This document shows positions 17,522-27,738 of a stretch of 64,000 bases of DNA, one piece after another. Source of the stretch: Nostoc parmelioides FACHB-3921 (lineage in GTDB: Bacteria; Cyanobacteriota; Cyanobacteriia; Cyanobacteriales; Nostocaceae). Location of the stretch: assembly GCF_014696625.1 (NCBI RefSeq), contig NZ_JACJQL010000005.1, positions 124,001-188,000 on the forward strand, given 5' to 3'. Both the position numbers and the translations under genes were made by a program. Below the pieces are notes generated by a model. That model was not told the DNA's origin and did not search any database. It worked only from the letters and a program-made list of their open reading frames with translations. Each line of letters starts with the position of its first letter. Position 1 is the stretch's first letter.

Positions 17522-19405
17522 ATGAGAGAAACTGTCCTAGAGGTTCGCAATCTACAAGTAGAATTTTCCGGTGATGGCAATGCTGTCAAAGCTGTCGATG
17601 GTGTTTCCTTTCAGCTACATCGGGGTGAAACTCTAGGAATAGTGGGTGAATCTGGGAGTGGTAAATCAGTCACATCATTGGCGGTGATGGGGTTGTTGCA
17701 ACATCCTGGGAGAGTTAGCGGCGGAGAAATTCTGTTTTGTCCGCAAGCCAACGCTAACCCCATCAATTTATCGGCGTTATCTGCTGAGGAAATGCAGCTA
17801 TACCGGGGTGGCGACATCGCCATGATTTTCCAAGAACCGATGAGTTCTCTTAACCCGGTTTATGATATTGGGTTTCAACTGACGGAAGCCATTCTCCGCC
17901 ATCAAAATGTTAGCCCAGCTGAAGCAAGAAGAATTGCGATCGCAGGTCTGCAAGAGGTTAAACTTTTACCTAGCGATGAGCAAATCAAACAGCAATATAT
18001 TGAAACCTGGCCGCAAACCAACCCCAACTCCCCACTGGATGAGTTGAAGTTAGCGCAGTTGGTGAAGCAGCATAAAGAAACCATGCTGGAACGCTACCCC
18101 CACCAATTATCTGGGGGACAATTGCAACGGGTGATGATTGCAATGGCGATTTCCTGTAATCCCTTGCTATTGATTGCAGATGAACCGACGACAGCCTTAG
18201 ATGTGACTGTACAAGCAACAATTATTGAACTGTTGCGGGAGTTACAGCAAAAGCGGGAAATGGCGTTAATTTTCATTACCCACGACTTGGGTTTAATTTC
18301 AGAAATTGCTGACCAAGTAGCGGTAATGTACAAAGGTAAGGTTGTCGAATATGGTGCAGCCGAGCAAATTTTTAGTAATCCCCAACATCCATATACTAAA
18401 GGCTTGGTAGCTTGTCGCCCCACCCTCAACCGCCGTCCACATAAATTACTCACCGTTTCTGACTACATGAGTGTAGAAGAAACATCAAGTGGTCAATTAA
18501 TTATCCAAGCCAAAGAACCTGCACACCCACCGGAAATTACCTCTGAGGAAATCTCCGCCAGATTAGAAAATCTGGAAGAAAAGAAACCTTTATTACAAAT
18601 CAAGAACTTGAAAGTGGGTTTCCCTGTAAAAGGTTGGTTTGGTGGGACAAAACGCTATCAAATGGCGGTGAATGATGTTTCCTTTGATGTGAAACCAGGG
18701 GAAACATTAGGTTTAGTAGGGGAATCTGGTTGCGGTAAAACTACTCTGGGTAGAACTCTGCTGCGCTTAATTGAGCCAATGAGTGGTCAAATTATCTTTG
18801 ATGGGCAAGATATTACTAATTTTAAAGGCGAGCCGTTGCAAAAACTCCGGCGGGAAATGCAAATAGTTTTTCAAAATCCCTTTAGTTCCCTTGATCCCCG
18901 GATGAAGGTTGGGGATGCAGTCATGGAACCGTTGTTAATTCACTCTGTAGGTAAGACAGTCAGACAAAGGCGTGAACGAGTTGCGGAACTTTTGGAACGG
19001 GTGGGTTTGAGTGCAGATGCAATGAATCGCTATCCGCATCAATTTTCTGGTGGTCAGCGTCAACGGGTTTGTATTGCCCGTTCTTTGGCATTGAATCCTA
19101 AGTTTATCATTTGTGATGAGTCGGTTTCAGCGTTGGATGTGTCAGTACAAGCCCAGGTATTGAATCTGTTAAAAGAATTACAAGATGAATTTCAGTTAAC
19201 TTATATTTTTATTTCCCATGACTTAAGTGTGGTGAAATTTATGAGCGATCGCATTTTAGTCATGAATCGTGGTCAAATAGTGGAACAAGGTACAGCCGAA
19301 AGCATTTACCGCGAACCCAAGGAAGCCTACACCCAAAAATTAATCGCTTCTATTCCTACGGGTAGTCCTGAACGAGTCCGTAGCCATCATCTGAAAACTT
19401 CTTGA
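17522..19405 (+). CDS. Fused dipeptide/oligopeptide ABC ATPase (DppD-DppF-like)
   Basis: A 627-residue protein holding both ATP-binding domains of a peptide/nickel-type importer in one chain. Domain 1: Walker A GESGSGKS, signature [15 protein letters not shown], Walker [13 protein letters not shown]. Domain 2 (from about residue 358): Walker [10 protein letters not shown], signature [15 protein letters not shown], Walker [13 protein letters not shown], where Ser replaces the usual Pro after Glu. Each is followed by an oligopeptide-transporter C-terminal extension. Fused forms exist in other bacteria (GsiA, YejF). Permeases and binding protein are not adjacent, so the substrate is unknown. Confidence 0.92.
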   Translation: MRETVLEVRNLQVEFSGDGNAVKAVDGVSFQLHRGETLGIVGESGSGKSVTSLAVMGLLQHPGRVSGGEILFCPQANANPINLSALSAEEMQLYRGGDIAMIFQEPMSSLNPVYDIGFQLTEAILRHQNVSPAEARRIAIAGLQEVKLLPSDEQIKQQYIETWPQTNPNSPLDELKLAQLVKQHKETMLERYPHQLSGGQLQRVMIAMAISCNPLLLIADEPTTALDVTVQATIIELLRELQQKREMALIFITHDLGLISEIADQVAVMYKGKVVEYGAAEQIFSNPQHPYTKGLVACRPTLNRRPHKLLTVSDYMSVEETSSGQLIIQAKEPAHPPEITSEEISARLENLEEKKPLLQIKNLKVGFPVKGWFGGTKRYQMAVNDVSFDVKPGETLGLVGESGCGKTTLGRTLLRLIEPMSGQIIFDGQDITNFKGEPLQKLRREMQIVFQNPFSSLDPRMKVGDAVMEPLLIHSVGKTVRQRRERVAELLERVGLSADAMNRYPHQFSGGQRQRVCIARSLALNPKFIICDESVSALDVSVQAQVLNLLKELQDEFQLTYIFISHDLSVVKFMSDRILVMNRGQIVEQGTAESIYREPKEAYTQKLIASIPTGSPERVRSHHLKTS

Positions 19406-19486
19406 GGTAGGGAAAGTTTGTATGGGAAGTTTTTAAACGCGGAGGAACGCAAAGTTAGCGCAGAGGTGCGCGGAGTACGAGCAAAT

Positions 19487-19963
19487 TTAATTGGCTACAC
19501 CGGGATTTAGTTGGAGTAATAACCAAGTTAGATAAGTACCAAATGGCCCCCAGAGGGCGTAGGGAAGGAATAGCCAAGAGGCTTTGGGGGAAATAGGCTT
19601 GACTACGAAGGCTAAAATATAGACGAGTAGCGTTGCCAAGCCACCCATAAATATTCCCCCTGTTAAGCTCCGCAGTTCTACTACAATAGGACTGTAGGCG
19701 GAGGTGGATATGGCGATCGCTGCATAAATTGCCATCAGATACCAAGGTCGAAAACCCTGTCTTGTCCTTTTTTCCCAAACAATAATCGCAGAAATGGTTG
19801 TACAAGCCCAGATAAACGTCCAAACAAACGGGATGATAAATTCAAATGTCAGCCAGTCGGGACGTTGTAAGTTTTGAAACCAGGGGTCGCGCAGCGATGT
19901 AAATAGGCTACCACCAAAAAACAATGCTGCTGAAACTGCTGTGATGATCCATCTCGCTTTCAC
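19487..19963 (-). CDS. TspO/MBR family membrane protein
   Basis: A 158-residue five-helix membrane protein of the tryptophan-rich sensory protein / translocator protein family, which binds tetrapyrroles and is linked to stress responses in cyanobacteria. Seen: a PDWLTFEFIIPFVWTFIW segment matching the WxPP/WxxLY-like loop, and PYALWGPFGTYLTWLLLQLN at the end, matching the last helix. It is more diverged than typical TspO and lacks some of its tryptophans, so binding of porphyrin is inferred only. Stands alone. Confidence 0.75.
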   Translation of the reverse strand: MKARWIITAVSAALFFGGSLFTSLRDPWFQNLQRPDWLTFEFIIPFVWTFIWACTTISAIIVWEKRTRQGFRPWYLMAIYAAIAISTSAYSPIVVELRSLTGGIFMGGLATLLVYILAFVVKPISPKASWLFLPYALWGPFGTYLTWLLLQLNPGVAN

Positions 19964-20031
19964 AAGGTTTATCTAGAATAATGGTCTACTTGCAGTTTAG
20001 ACAATTATTGGCGATCGCTGCACATCATAAA

Positions 20032-20106
20032 CTATTCTGCTTTTAAGTTGCACAATCCATCGTCAAGGCTGTTAACGGTCAACAGTCAACAGTCAACAGT
20101 CAACAG
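20032..20106 (-). repeat. Dispersed repeat, copy B, with TCAACAG x4
   Basis: Reverse complement carries GCAACTTAAAAGCAGAATAG (20032-20051) joined to GACGATGGATTGT and then a GTTAAC-anchored array of four TCAACAG units (20079-20106). The array ends 7 bp before the stop codon of the CAP-domain gene. Confidence 0.88.
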
Positions 20107-20113
20107 CTATAAT

Positions 20114-20704
20114 TTAAGGCCATCCAAGGGGCGATCGCCGCAAGAACAACTGAGTAATATAGTAAGTATTACCTACTCGCCACACTCCTACCCCTGTCTC
20201 TGCAAATACGGGGCGGAGAATATTTTCTCGATGTCCAGGGCTTTTCATCCACCCTTCAATTGCCGATGGTACAGGACGAGGAATATTTGTACTTGTGTAT
20301 AGATTTTCACCAACTACCCAATAAGAAATACCACCAGCACGGACTCTATCTGCTGGGGTACTGCCATCCGCGCCGGTATGACTAAAAAAGTTCTTTTGTG
20401 CCATTTGTCGGCTGTAGTTGCGGGCTACTTGCGCTAGTTTGACGTTATTTTGTAGGGGTTGTAACCCATTGCGTTGTCGTACTTGGTTGATACCTTGGCG
20501 GATGGCCGTTTCGATTTGGGCAGTCGTGGCAGATTCTACGGGAATTTGGGGTTTTGGTGGCTGATTTGATGGTATTTTAACTGTTGGCAGAGGTGGTAAA
20601 GATTCAATTAACTGCTCACAGCCAGTGGATAATAAGGCGATAGCACCCCACATTAACCAAATATTTTTGAGTAATATATTTTTGTATTTATATAGTAATT
20701 TCAT
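20114..20704 (-). CDS. CAP/SCP-domain lipoprotein
   Basis: A 196-residue exported protein. A short N-terminal membrane segment ends in the lipobox LSTGC (residues 25-29), so it should be lipid-anchored. After a Pro-rich spacer (about 38-60), residues 65-190 form a CAP (cysteine-rich secretory/antigen 5/PR-1) domain with FSHTGADGSTPADRVRAGG, GENLY and GWMKSPGHRENIL motifs. The prokaryotic members' activity is unknown; proposed roles include binding lipids or cell-wall components. Confidence 0.9.
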   Translation of the reverse strand: MKLLYKYKNILLKNIWLMWGAIALLSTGCEQLIESLPPLPTVKIPSNQPPKPQIPVESATTAQIETAIRQGINQVRQRNGLQPLQNNVKLAQVARNYSRQMAQKNFFSHTGADGSTPADRVRAGGISYWVVGENLYTSTNIPRPVPSAIEGWMKSPGHRENILRPVFAETGVGVWRVGNTYYITQLFLRRSPLGWP

Positions 20705-21061
20705 TTAGCCTTCCTTAAACAGTATTTTTACTGCTTTGTGCGTATCAGTTTAATTAATTTTTAGTGTTCCAATATTTCTACTTTAGACAATTTTTGCACT
20801 GTATAGCAACTACTTATTGCCAATTTATTTGGCAAATTTTAAGGCTTTTAACCAGATAATAGCTGCTAAATTAACAATTATGATTGAGCTAACTGGCATA
20901 ATATAAAAGAAGTGAGTACAGATAGTTAACATAGTTCAATCGCTACAAATTCATGAGAAATTAACAGCCGATAATCTGTATATTTAACTGCAAAAATTGA
21001 GGGGATTTAGCTGCGAAATTCGGGTACTTGTAATTTTCACATTGATTTCGCAGAGGGGTTT
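20705..21061. other. Divergent AT-rich promoter region
   Basis: 357 bp between the divergent CAP and SnoaL-like genes. No gene or RNA is seen; promoters for both directions should lie here. Confidence 0.4.
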
Positions 21062-21862
21062 ATGAGTCAAATTGACATCGAAAAACTTCATCTTTGGGTG
21101 CAAGATAGAGATACTGTATTAAAGTACAGCAATCATGTTGAATGGCGTTATGGTGAAAAACCAGATTATACCCATTCTAATGAAAAACTGTCCCAGGAAA
21201 GTACACGTAATCACCCACCTAACTCACTGGAAACCCTGGTACAAAATTTGGTGCGTACCTTCGATATTGAAGCTAACTTTAAAACAAATCCTGCTCAGTG
21301 GCTTTCTGTTGTTCCCGACCAATTTCGCATGAGTACCAATGGAGGTTCTCGCCATACCATCACAGACTTGATTAATTCAGGTACTTATAAATTGATGATT
21401 GGCAATACCAAAAATTACAAAGCAACTGAGGAAAACTTTGAAACTTCCACTGGTCTATTTCATACAGCTTTCCCTGACGGCTTTTTGTGGGAAGTATTAG
21501 AAGTTTATTCAGGGCCACCGGAGATTGTTTTTAAATGGCGACACTGGGGGGAATTTAAAGGTGAATTTAAAGGCTATGCACCTACAAACGAGATGATAGA
21601 AGTTATTGGTACAAGCGTTGTGCGTGTCACAGATGATTTAAAAATCCTATCTTTGGAACATTATTATGACAATACCCAGTTCCTAGCAAAGCTGACATCT
21701 GGTGGTAAATTACTGAAAACTTCCCAAAACCAGCAAAAAAAATCTCATTCTCTCTGGCGGAGGTTTTGGAATTTCATCCGCAAACTTTGGGGAAAGAAGG
21801 AGACATCAGCACCAGCAAATCTACAAACTAGCCGTTGTCCTTTTGCTGCTGTTGTGAAGTAA
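21062..21862 (+). CDS. SnoaL/NTF2-like (ester cyclase-type) protein
   Basis: A 266-residue cytoplasmic protein. The central part (about 80-220: TFDIEANFKTNPAQW, GLFHTAFPDGFLWEVLEVY, VFKWRHWGEFKGEF, EVIGTSVVRV, LEHYYDN) resembles SnoaL-like polyketide cyclase / ester cyclase domains of the NTF2 superfamily. The N-terminus (1-60) and the basic C-terminal tail (about 220-266) are extra. It is probably a small-molecule binding or modifying protein; substrate unknown. ATG at 21062 follows a GAGGGG ribosome-binding site. Confidence 0.7.
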   Translation: MSQIDIEKLHLWVQDRDTVLKYSNHVEWRYGEKPDYTHSNEKLSQESTRNHPPNSLETLVQNLVRTFDIEANFKTNPAQWLSVVPDQFRMSTNGGSRHTITDLINSGTYKLMIGNTKNYKATEENFETSTGLFHTAFPDGFLWEVLEVYSGPPEIVFKWRHWGEFKGEFKGYAPTNEMIEVIGTSVVRVTDDLKILSLEHYYDNTQFLAKLTSGGKLLKTSQNQQKKSHSLWRRFWNFIRKLWGKKETSAPANLQTSRCPFAAVVK

Positions 21863-21910
21863 AGATGGGGATTGGGTAAAAGATAATTTTTGAGTGCTAG
21901 TATCTAAGCT

Positions 21911-23473
21911 TTAGTCCCTTTGATGCCCTAATACATCTTCCAGCATCGGAGCTAATTCTTTATTTAATCGCCCAGACTTGACAAATTCCGCATAAGTATC
22001 TGCCTCGATTGCTAGTAGTTCATCGCGGAATTGTTCTGTTGTAAAGTTCTGAAGATTGGGGTATTCATTGTGTAGTTTATCAATCTTGGTTTGCAATTCT
22101 GCAATTTCACCTGTGACAAGTTTTTCTTGGTAACGAATAAATTCTGGGTCAATACCGGGGCGTTTCTCTGTTTGCAGGTATTGCAACACTCTTTCTAGAG
22201 CAACACTACGGGCGACTAATTGTAAATATTGTTCGCGTAGGGGTGCATCGCCTAGCAAATTGAGCTTTTGCAGCAGGGGTTTAATTGTTAATCCCTGGAC
22301 TAGTAAGGTAAATAAAACTACTCCAAAGACAGTAGCAATGATTTTTTCTCGCCCTGGCAATACAGTCGGTACACTCAATGCTAGGGCAATTGACACCGAA
22401 CCACGTAACCCACCCCACCAAAGAATAGTCTGTTCAGGTAAGGAGACTTGTGATTGAGTCATCATAACGCTCAATTTGCTGAGAATAAATAGTGCAACTG
22501 CTCGCATGACAATCATTGCTGCTACTGTAATAGCAATGATTTGCAGGTTTTCTCCTAAACTGGCAAAACGTATTTGGTCGCCAATTAATAAAAAGACAAT
22601 CGAATTCACAAAAAAGGCTAGAAATTCCCAGAATTCGGAAACAATAATCCGAGTCCGGGGATTCATGCCTATACGCGAACCAAAGTTACCTAATATCAAG
22701 CCTGTGGTGACAACGCCGATTACGCCGGAACCGCCCAAGTCTTCGGTAATGAGATAAGTACTGTAAGCGGACACCAAAGTTAAGGACTGTTCCACCATTG
22801 GCAAGTCAAAGCGTTGGGTCAGGTAGGAAATAGCAAAGCCAATCAAACAACCTATCGCTACACCGATACCAACTACTTGAAAAAACTGTAACAAAATCGG
22901 TTGAAAGCCTAATTCGGCATTCCCCAAAGGCAAAGCCACCAAAAAACCAAAGGCGACTACTGCCATACCATCATTAAATAAGCTTTCGCCTTCCATGAGG
23001 GTGACAAGACGAGTTCCTACACCCAATTCACGAAACAAAGCGGTGACAGAAACCGGGTCAGTAGCAGAAAGACTCGCACCAATGAGTAACGCCGTAGTTA
23101 AGGAAATTCCCGCCAGTTGATTCAGTCCAATTGCTACTCCGGCAATGGAGATGACGACCCCAAACACCGCATATAGACAAATTGGCACAAAATCGCGCTG
23201 CAAATCTGACCATTTCAAATTCCATGCGGCTTCAAATAATAAGGGTGGTAAAAAGATAGACAAAATTAAAACAGGAGACAGAACAACCAGCCGCACATCA
23301 ACGACTGCTAACCCCAAGCCAACAATTACCAGGAGTAAGGTATAGGGGATTTGGCGAAACCAACTAAATACTTGGGGTAAGGTGGCTACACCTAAAGAAA
23401 CCGAAAGCACTAAAAGAAACTGCTTGAGATTCGTGGCGATCGCTTCTTCACTAATTGCTGATTCAAGTACCAT
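21911..23473 (-). CDS. Na+(K+)/H+ antiporter, CPA1 (NhaP-type)
   Basis: A 520-residue membrane antiporter exchanging sodium or potassium for protons. About 12 hydrophobic helices precede a cytoplasmic tail of about 110 residues (from about 400). The ion-site motifs SATDPVSVTALFRELG and LFNDGMAVV (the ND pair) are present, with the family GLRGSVSIALALS in a later helix. It is likely to act in salt and pH homeostasis. Divergent from a DUF389 gene about 130 bp away. Confidence 0.92.
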   Translation of the reverse strand: MVLESAISEEAIATNLKQFLLVLSVSLGVATLPQVFSWFRQIPYTLLLVIVGLGLAVVDVRLVVLSPVLILSIFLPPLLFEAAWNLKWSDLQRDFVPICLYAVFGVVISIAGVAIGLNQLAGISLTTALLIGASLSATDPVSVTALFRELGVGTRLVTLMEGESLFNDGMAVVAFGFLVALPLGNAELGFQPILLQFFQVVGIGVAIGCLIGFAISYLTQRFDLPMVEQSLTLVSAYSTYLITEDLGGSGVIGVVTTGLILGNFGSRIGMNPRTRIIVSEFWEFLAFFVNSIVFLLIGDQIRFASLGENLQIIAITVAAMIVMRAVALFILSKLSVMMTQSQVSLPEQTILWWGGLRGSVSIALALSVPTVLPGREKIIATVFGVVLFTLLVQGLTIKPLLQKLNLLGDAPLREQYLQLVARSVALERVLQYLQTEKRPGIDPEFIRYQEKLVTGEIAELQTKIDKLHNEYPNLQNFTTEQFRDELLAIEADTYAEFVKSGRLNKELAPMLEDVLGHQRD

Positions 23474-23603
23474 AAGTAAGTATTTAGTAGAATACTGTAC
23501 TTATTCTCCAAGGATGATATCCAGATAACATCGGCTGAATATAAGATTTTGATCATCAAGTCGTGAATATTTGCCAGTTTATTCCACAAGAAGGAGGAAG
23601 CTC

Positions 23604-24599
23604 TTGGGTATTAACATTCGAGACCGCTTTCAGAACTTCAGGCGCAAACAAAGACAGCCAGAACAACTACAACAGTTACAAGTAGATTTATTTAAAGAGT
23701 CTATTTTGGATGTATCTTATATTACGCTAATTGTTGGTTCCTGTGCGATCGCTACTTTTGGTTTATTGTCAAATAGTAGCGCTGTCATTATCGGTGCGAT
23801 GATTATCGCTCCTCTGATGTTGCCCATTCGCGGATTAGCTTTTGGTGCTTTGCAAGGTGATATTGGCTTATTCCGCCAAGGTGTAATCTCAGTAGCGTTA
23901 GGTACATTATTAGCGCTGGCGATCGCTTTCTCTTTGGGTTTAATTGTGGGACTACCTGATTATGGTAGTGAAGTCTTGGCTCGTTCCGAACCAACTCTAT
24001 TAGACTTAGGTATTGCCGTCGCGGCTGGTGCTATTAGTGCTTATGCCAAAGTTGAGTCAAAAATTTCCGGTAGTTTAGCAGGTACAGCGATCGCAGTGGC
24101 TCTCATGCCTCCGATATGCGTAATTGGTCTGGGTTTAGCGAAGGCAGATTTCGCACTCAGTTTGGGCGCAACCTTACTCTACCTCACCAATCTACTCGGT
24201 ATTACCCTCTCCTGTATGGTGACATTTTTGGCAGCAGGCTATACTTCTATGAGCCAAGCACGTCGCCCCATCGTTTGGACTTTAGTACTGACAGCTATTC
24301 TGGTTATTCCTTTAGGTGTGAGCTTTGCTCGACTTGTACGACAGACGCAATTAGAAACCAGTTTACGTAGAGCATTATTAAATCGTACTGTCACCTTTCA
24401 ACGCCTGCAATTATTTAGAAGTAGTACCAACTGGTTAGTTAATCCTCCGGAAGTACGGCTGAGTGTGCGAGCCAATGACCCGGTTACACCCCGACAAGTA
24501 AAGCTACTAGAAGAATTTGTCGAGCGAGAAATGGGACAACCATTCACCTTGATTTTTGAAGTTGGTCAAGTGGAAGAAGTGAAAAGTTCTGAGCCTTAG
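23604..24599 (+). CDS. DUF389 family membrane protein (TIGR00341-like)
   Basis: A 331-residue protein with about six membrane helices. The conserved DUF389 start of the membrane region (DVSYITLIVGSCAIATFGLLSNSSAVIIGAMIIAPLM in part) and the later ATAIAVALMPP stretch are clear. Function is unknown for the family. I chose the TTG at 23604 because AAGGAGG lies 6 nt upstream of it; the longer frame from TTG 23571 has no such site. A C-terminal soluble region (about 240-331) is present. Confidence 0.85.
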   Translation: MGINIRDRFQNFRRKQRQPEQLQQLQVDLFKESILDVSYITLIVGSCAIATFGLLSNSSAVIIGAMIIAPLMLPIRGLAFGALQGDIGLFRQGVISVALGTLLALAIAFSLGLIVGLPDYGSEVLARSEPTLLDLGIAVAAGAISAYAKVESKISGSLAGTAIAVALMPPICVIGLGLAKADFALSLGATLLYLTNLLGITLSCMVTFLAAGYTSMSQARRPIVWTLVLTAILVIPLGVSFARLVRQTQLETSLRRALLNRTVTFQRLQLFRSSTNWLVNPPEVRLSVRANDPVTPRQVKLLEEFVEREMGQPFTLIFEVGQVEEVKSSEP

Positions 24600-24846
24600 T
24601 ATCTTACCGAATTACCAATCGCTACATTGTTCGGATTTGCTGTGAGGAATATGAAAAGGTATCAAGTTGGTACTGAAAAATGCCACTGACGGCTAATATA
24701 AAAACTTTTTTTCTTACATAGAAAGGAAAAATCTTTCTGTGTAGTATTAGCCTGAGTAAAAGTAAATTGACGATTGATGGCGTAATCGCTCACCAGCTGA
24801 TTACAATCAGCCAATTTCTGGAATTTATTTACAGGAGAACTATTTA

Positions 24847-25398
24847 ATGAAATTAGCCAAACACCTTAGTATTGTAACTATCAATACCATTGTCGGGTTC
24901 ACAAGTGTCTTTGTATCTTCTAGCGCACAAGCTGCACAAATATTTAATTTTCAGTATTCTTTTCCTAGTTACGATGCAGATGGCACATCGATTTCAGCTA
25001 GAGGTAAACTTTTCACTACTGATTTAGATCCTATCAACCAAAAGTACACCATCACAGGAATAAGCGGCACCAGAACAGTGAAAGGAATTACAGAGTCAAT
25101 AATTGGGTTGCTTTCACCAAGTACGTACGGAAATAACGATAATTTGTTGAATGCGAGTCAACCATTATTAACCACAAATGGTTTTTCTTACTTAGTCGCT
25201 GGTGATGGAGAAGACGGACAAGGGAATGTCAACGTCTTCTACAGTAGTTTATCTGACGGTTATTCAGAATTTTCTAGTGATGTAGATTTTGGCAGCTTTA
25301 GTGTCACTCCCCATTCTGTTCCTGAACCTTATACAGTAGTTGGTTTATTGGTTACTCTCGGTTTTGGCAGTTGGATGAAGCGAAGGCAAGCTGTGTAA
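24847..25398 (+). CDS. PEP-CTERM sorting-domain protein
   Basis: A 183-residue exported protein. An N-terminal signal peptide (about 1-29, ending SSSAQAA) precedes a small beta-rich domain without recognised family. The C-terminus has the PEP-CTERM layout: VPEPYTVVGLLVTLGFG, then a basic KRRQ tail. Such proteins are processed by an exosortase and displayed at the cell surface or in exopolysaccharide. No exosortase gene is in the window. ATG preceded by CAGGAGAA. Confidence 0.88.
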   Translation: MKLAKHLSIVTINTIVGFTSVFVSSSAQAAQIFNFQYSFPSYDADGTSISARGKLFTTDLDPINQKYTITGISGTRTVKGITESIIGLLSPSTYGNNDNLLNASQPLLTTNGFSYLVAGDGEDGQGNVNVFYSSLSDGYSEFSSDVDFGSFSVTPHSVPEPYTVVGLLVTLGFGSWMKRRQAV

Positions 25399-25448
25399 AA
25401 AAAGTCAATAGTCAATAGTCTCAAATTTTAGTTTAATAACTAATAACC

Positions 25449-25469
25449 AATGACTAATGACTAATGACT
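25449..25469. repeat. Heptamer array (AATGACT x3)
   Basis: Three perfect units, 8 bp from the stop codon of the di-haem cytochrome gene. Confidence 0.85.
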
Positions 25470-25476
25470 TTCTTAA

Positions 25477-27564
25477 TTAGAAGTTACCAGGGTCATCATC
25501 AAGCGCCAGTAAAAAATTAATCAGGTCTGTTTGCTGCTGAGGATTAAACCCAGCTTGTCTATCTACGTAAAACTCATGACCTGTACCATCAAGGTTAGTA
25601 CTGACTAAACCAGGATCAGCTTTGTTAGCTTTGATAACTTTGGCACGTAGGTCACGATCAACTAAAGCACGCAAGCTACTAGCAGCATCGGCAGGTATGC
25701 CTTGACTCAGAGTTCCGGGTAGCCCTAATCCAGTAGTATCGACTATGGCAAAACTGCCGTTGGAGTCAAATTTTAAACTCCCAGCCCGTACCGCTACACC
25801 GCCATCATGTAAATATGGTGGGTTTAAATAAAGACCACGCAAGGGAGTAGTTTTGTAAGCGCCATTTGGTAGTGCTTCTTTAGGTGGACTGGTAGGGCTA
25901 TCAGAAATGCCTTGGGTAGGTACATCCAAAACTTCTGCATTAGCAGGTATGGGAACAGGAGTATTGAAAGTGTATAGCTTAGGTGGAACTAAAAATTTCA
26001 CCAGTGCCAAGCGGGACTGGGCGCGAGCTGGATTAGTCCCAATTTTATTAACTGGATAAATTTTGTTGTCCGTGAAGAAGGGTGGAATATGGCAGGTTGC
26101 ACAATTGGCTTTTTCAAAGACTTTCGCCCCACGCTTCACTGAATTATTTTTCAAGGCTTGCCAGTTTTCAGGAGTGCGGTTAGCAGGTGGAACTAAGCTA
26201 TTTTGAAAAGCAGACATGGCATTGTTAGCAAACATAAACTTGCCACTGGCATTATCAAAAGGGTTGCCAGTATTAGGACTAAAAATCAGTCCGTTGGCTG
26301 TTAGTAAGTTAGGTTTTAAGTCTGGATAAGTACCGACACCAGGAGCAACAACTTGGTCTTGTAGTTCGGCTTGGGTAAAATCTGGTACAATCGTCCGCAA
26401 CCATACAGACGGTTGGACTTTTATTCCTTCTGGTAAACGTAAACTTGGCTCCGCCGCATTTTGAAGACAAGTACCAAGATAAACTTCTGGATCAATATTA
26501 AGAGTTTTGGCAATTAGTTCGTATGATGCAAGGATGTTCGTTTCTGATGAGTGAACAGCACTGTTGAAACTACTCAATCCTGCAAAAGGGCCAAAGGCAG
26601 CTTCTCCAGAAAAGGTATAGGGGTTAGTTTTAAAAGTGAAATTGTTAGGGATTTGAGTGGTATTTTTAATTCCATCTGTCGAACTTTCAAAATTACCAAA
26701 AGGCAATTCCAATAAAATATCGTCAAAGGCCTTCTCAAACTTCTCTGGATCTGGCAATCTTACTTCATGACCTTGACTGTCGATAATAATTTTGCCATTG
26801 CCTTGGTATTGTGGATCTAGGGGGTTCAGTTTGGTACGAGAGAAAGCCGCAGATGAATTTGGAGCTAAAGCCAGAAATATCGGCAAGGCAATTTCACCAT
26901 TTGCCACCCCAGGAAGACGTTTCCCTTCCTTGGAAAGACCCGCATGACAAAATGCACAGCTAGTTTGTCCATTCGGTGTAGTCCCTATAGGATCAATGGA
27001 TCCTTTTTCCAGCTTTAAGCCTGTATTAATGGCTGTACCTTTTCGTAAAATTCGGCTACCTATAGGTACATCTTTCTCAAGAATAATTTGTAAGTTGTTT
27101 GTTGGTTGACCCTGCAACTTAATAATGGCGGTGGTAATCTCATCCGCCAGAATAGCCGAACCTTTTCCAACACCAAACACACCTTGCAAACCAAAGAAGT
27201 CGCCTAAAGGACGATTGAAAAATATATCTTCACCCTTGGCAATTAATTCTTGCGTAATGTGAACTGCACCTATTCTTTCATAGGAAATAGGATCATTCGG
27301 GTCAAGTCCTTTACTAGCAACTAGTTGTGATGCTTCTTGGGGACTAAGGAGCTTACCAAAATAATCGTAGTAGCCTATTGGTTGAGTTGGTGCTGGTTTT
27401 AGTATGTCAATCTTGGCGAAAGCTGGCTGGCTAGTTATCAACCAATTTGACAACAGAATACCAAAAATACTAGTAAGAAAAACGCAAACTAATAAAAAAA
27501 ACTTAGTTTTCAAAGCATAAAAAAACCTATTAAAACCATATTTAGGTTTGTTTTTTTCTTCCAT
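25477..27564 (-). CDS. Exported di-haem cytochrome c (cytochrome c peroxidase-like)
   Basis: A 695-residue protein with an N-terminal signal or anchor helix (about 20-50, ending QPAFA) that sends it to the periplasm or lumen. Two CXXCH haem sites are present: CAFCH (203-207) and CATCH (488-492). The second is followed by TPLRGLYLNPPYLHDG, a motif found near the C-terminal haem in di-haem peroxidase/MauG-like proteins. It is much longer than standard di-haem peroxidases (about 320 residues). Function could be peroxide reduction or another oxidation; not assignable. Confidence 0.85.
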   Translation of the reverse strand: MEEKNKPKYGFNRFFYALKTKFFLLVCVFLTSIFGILLSNWLITSQPAFAKIDILKPAPTQPIGYYDYFGKLLSPQEASQLVASKGLDPNDPISYERIGAVHITQELIAKGEDIFFNRPLGDFFGLQGVFGVGKGSAILADEITTAIIKLQGQPTNNLQIILEKDVPIGSRILRKGTAINTGLKLEKGSIDPIGTTPNGQTSCAFCHAGLSKEGKRLPGVANGEIALPIFLALAPNSSAAFSRTKLNPLDPQYQGNGKIIIDSQGHEVRLPDPEKFEKAFDDILLELPFGNFESSTDGIKNTTQIPNNFTFKTNPYTFSGEAAFGPFAGLSSFNSAVHSSETNILASYELIAKTLNIDPEVYLGTCLQNAAEPSLRLPEGIKVQPSVWLRTIVPDFTQAELQDQVVAPGVGTYPDLKPNLLTANGLIFSPNTGNPFDNASGKFMFANNAMSAFQNSLVPPANRTPENWQALKNNSVKRGAKVFEKANCATCHIPPFFTDNKIYPVNKIGTNPARAQSRLALVKFLVPPKLYTFNTPVPIPANAEVLDVPTQGISDSPTSPPKEALPNGAYKTTPLRGLYLNPPYLHDGGVAVRAGSLKFDSNGSFAIVDTTGLGLPGTLSQGIPADAASSLRALVDRDLRAKVIKANKADPGLVSTNLDGTGHEFYVDRQAGFNPQQQTDLINFLLALDDDPGNF

Positions 27565-27738
27565 GATACAAAGTGTGCTAAAAAACTTTGAGTAGATATA
27601 TCATACACTTACAGAGCTTTCCAAAAACTGTAAATCTTTCTTATATTCGTTAACAATATAAAAATAATTTTTCATACTTATTTATCAGGGTTTTCTGACT
27701 TTGTAAAACCTCGTAAATAATAAGTACCAATTTCTAGT

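Noticed and set aside
17611..18453. Several minus-strand frames within the fused ABC ATPase
   Set aside because: Shadows of a conserved coding gene; composition mirrors the sense codons.
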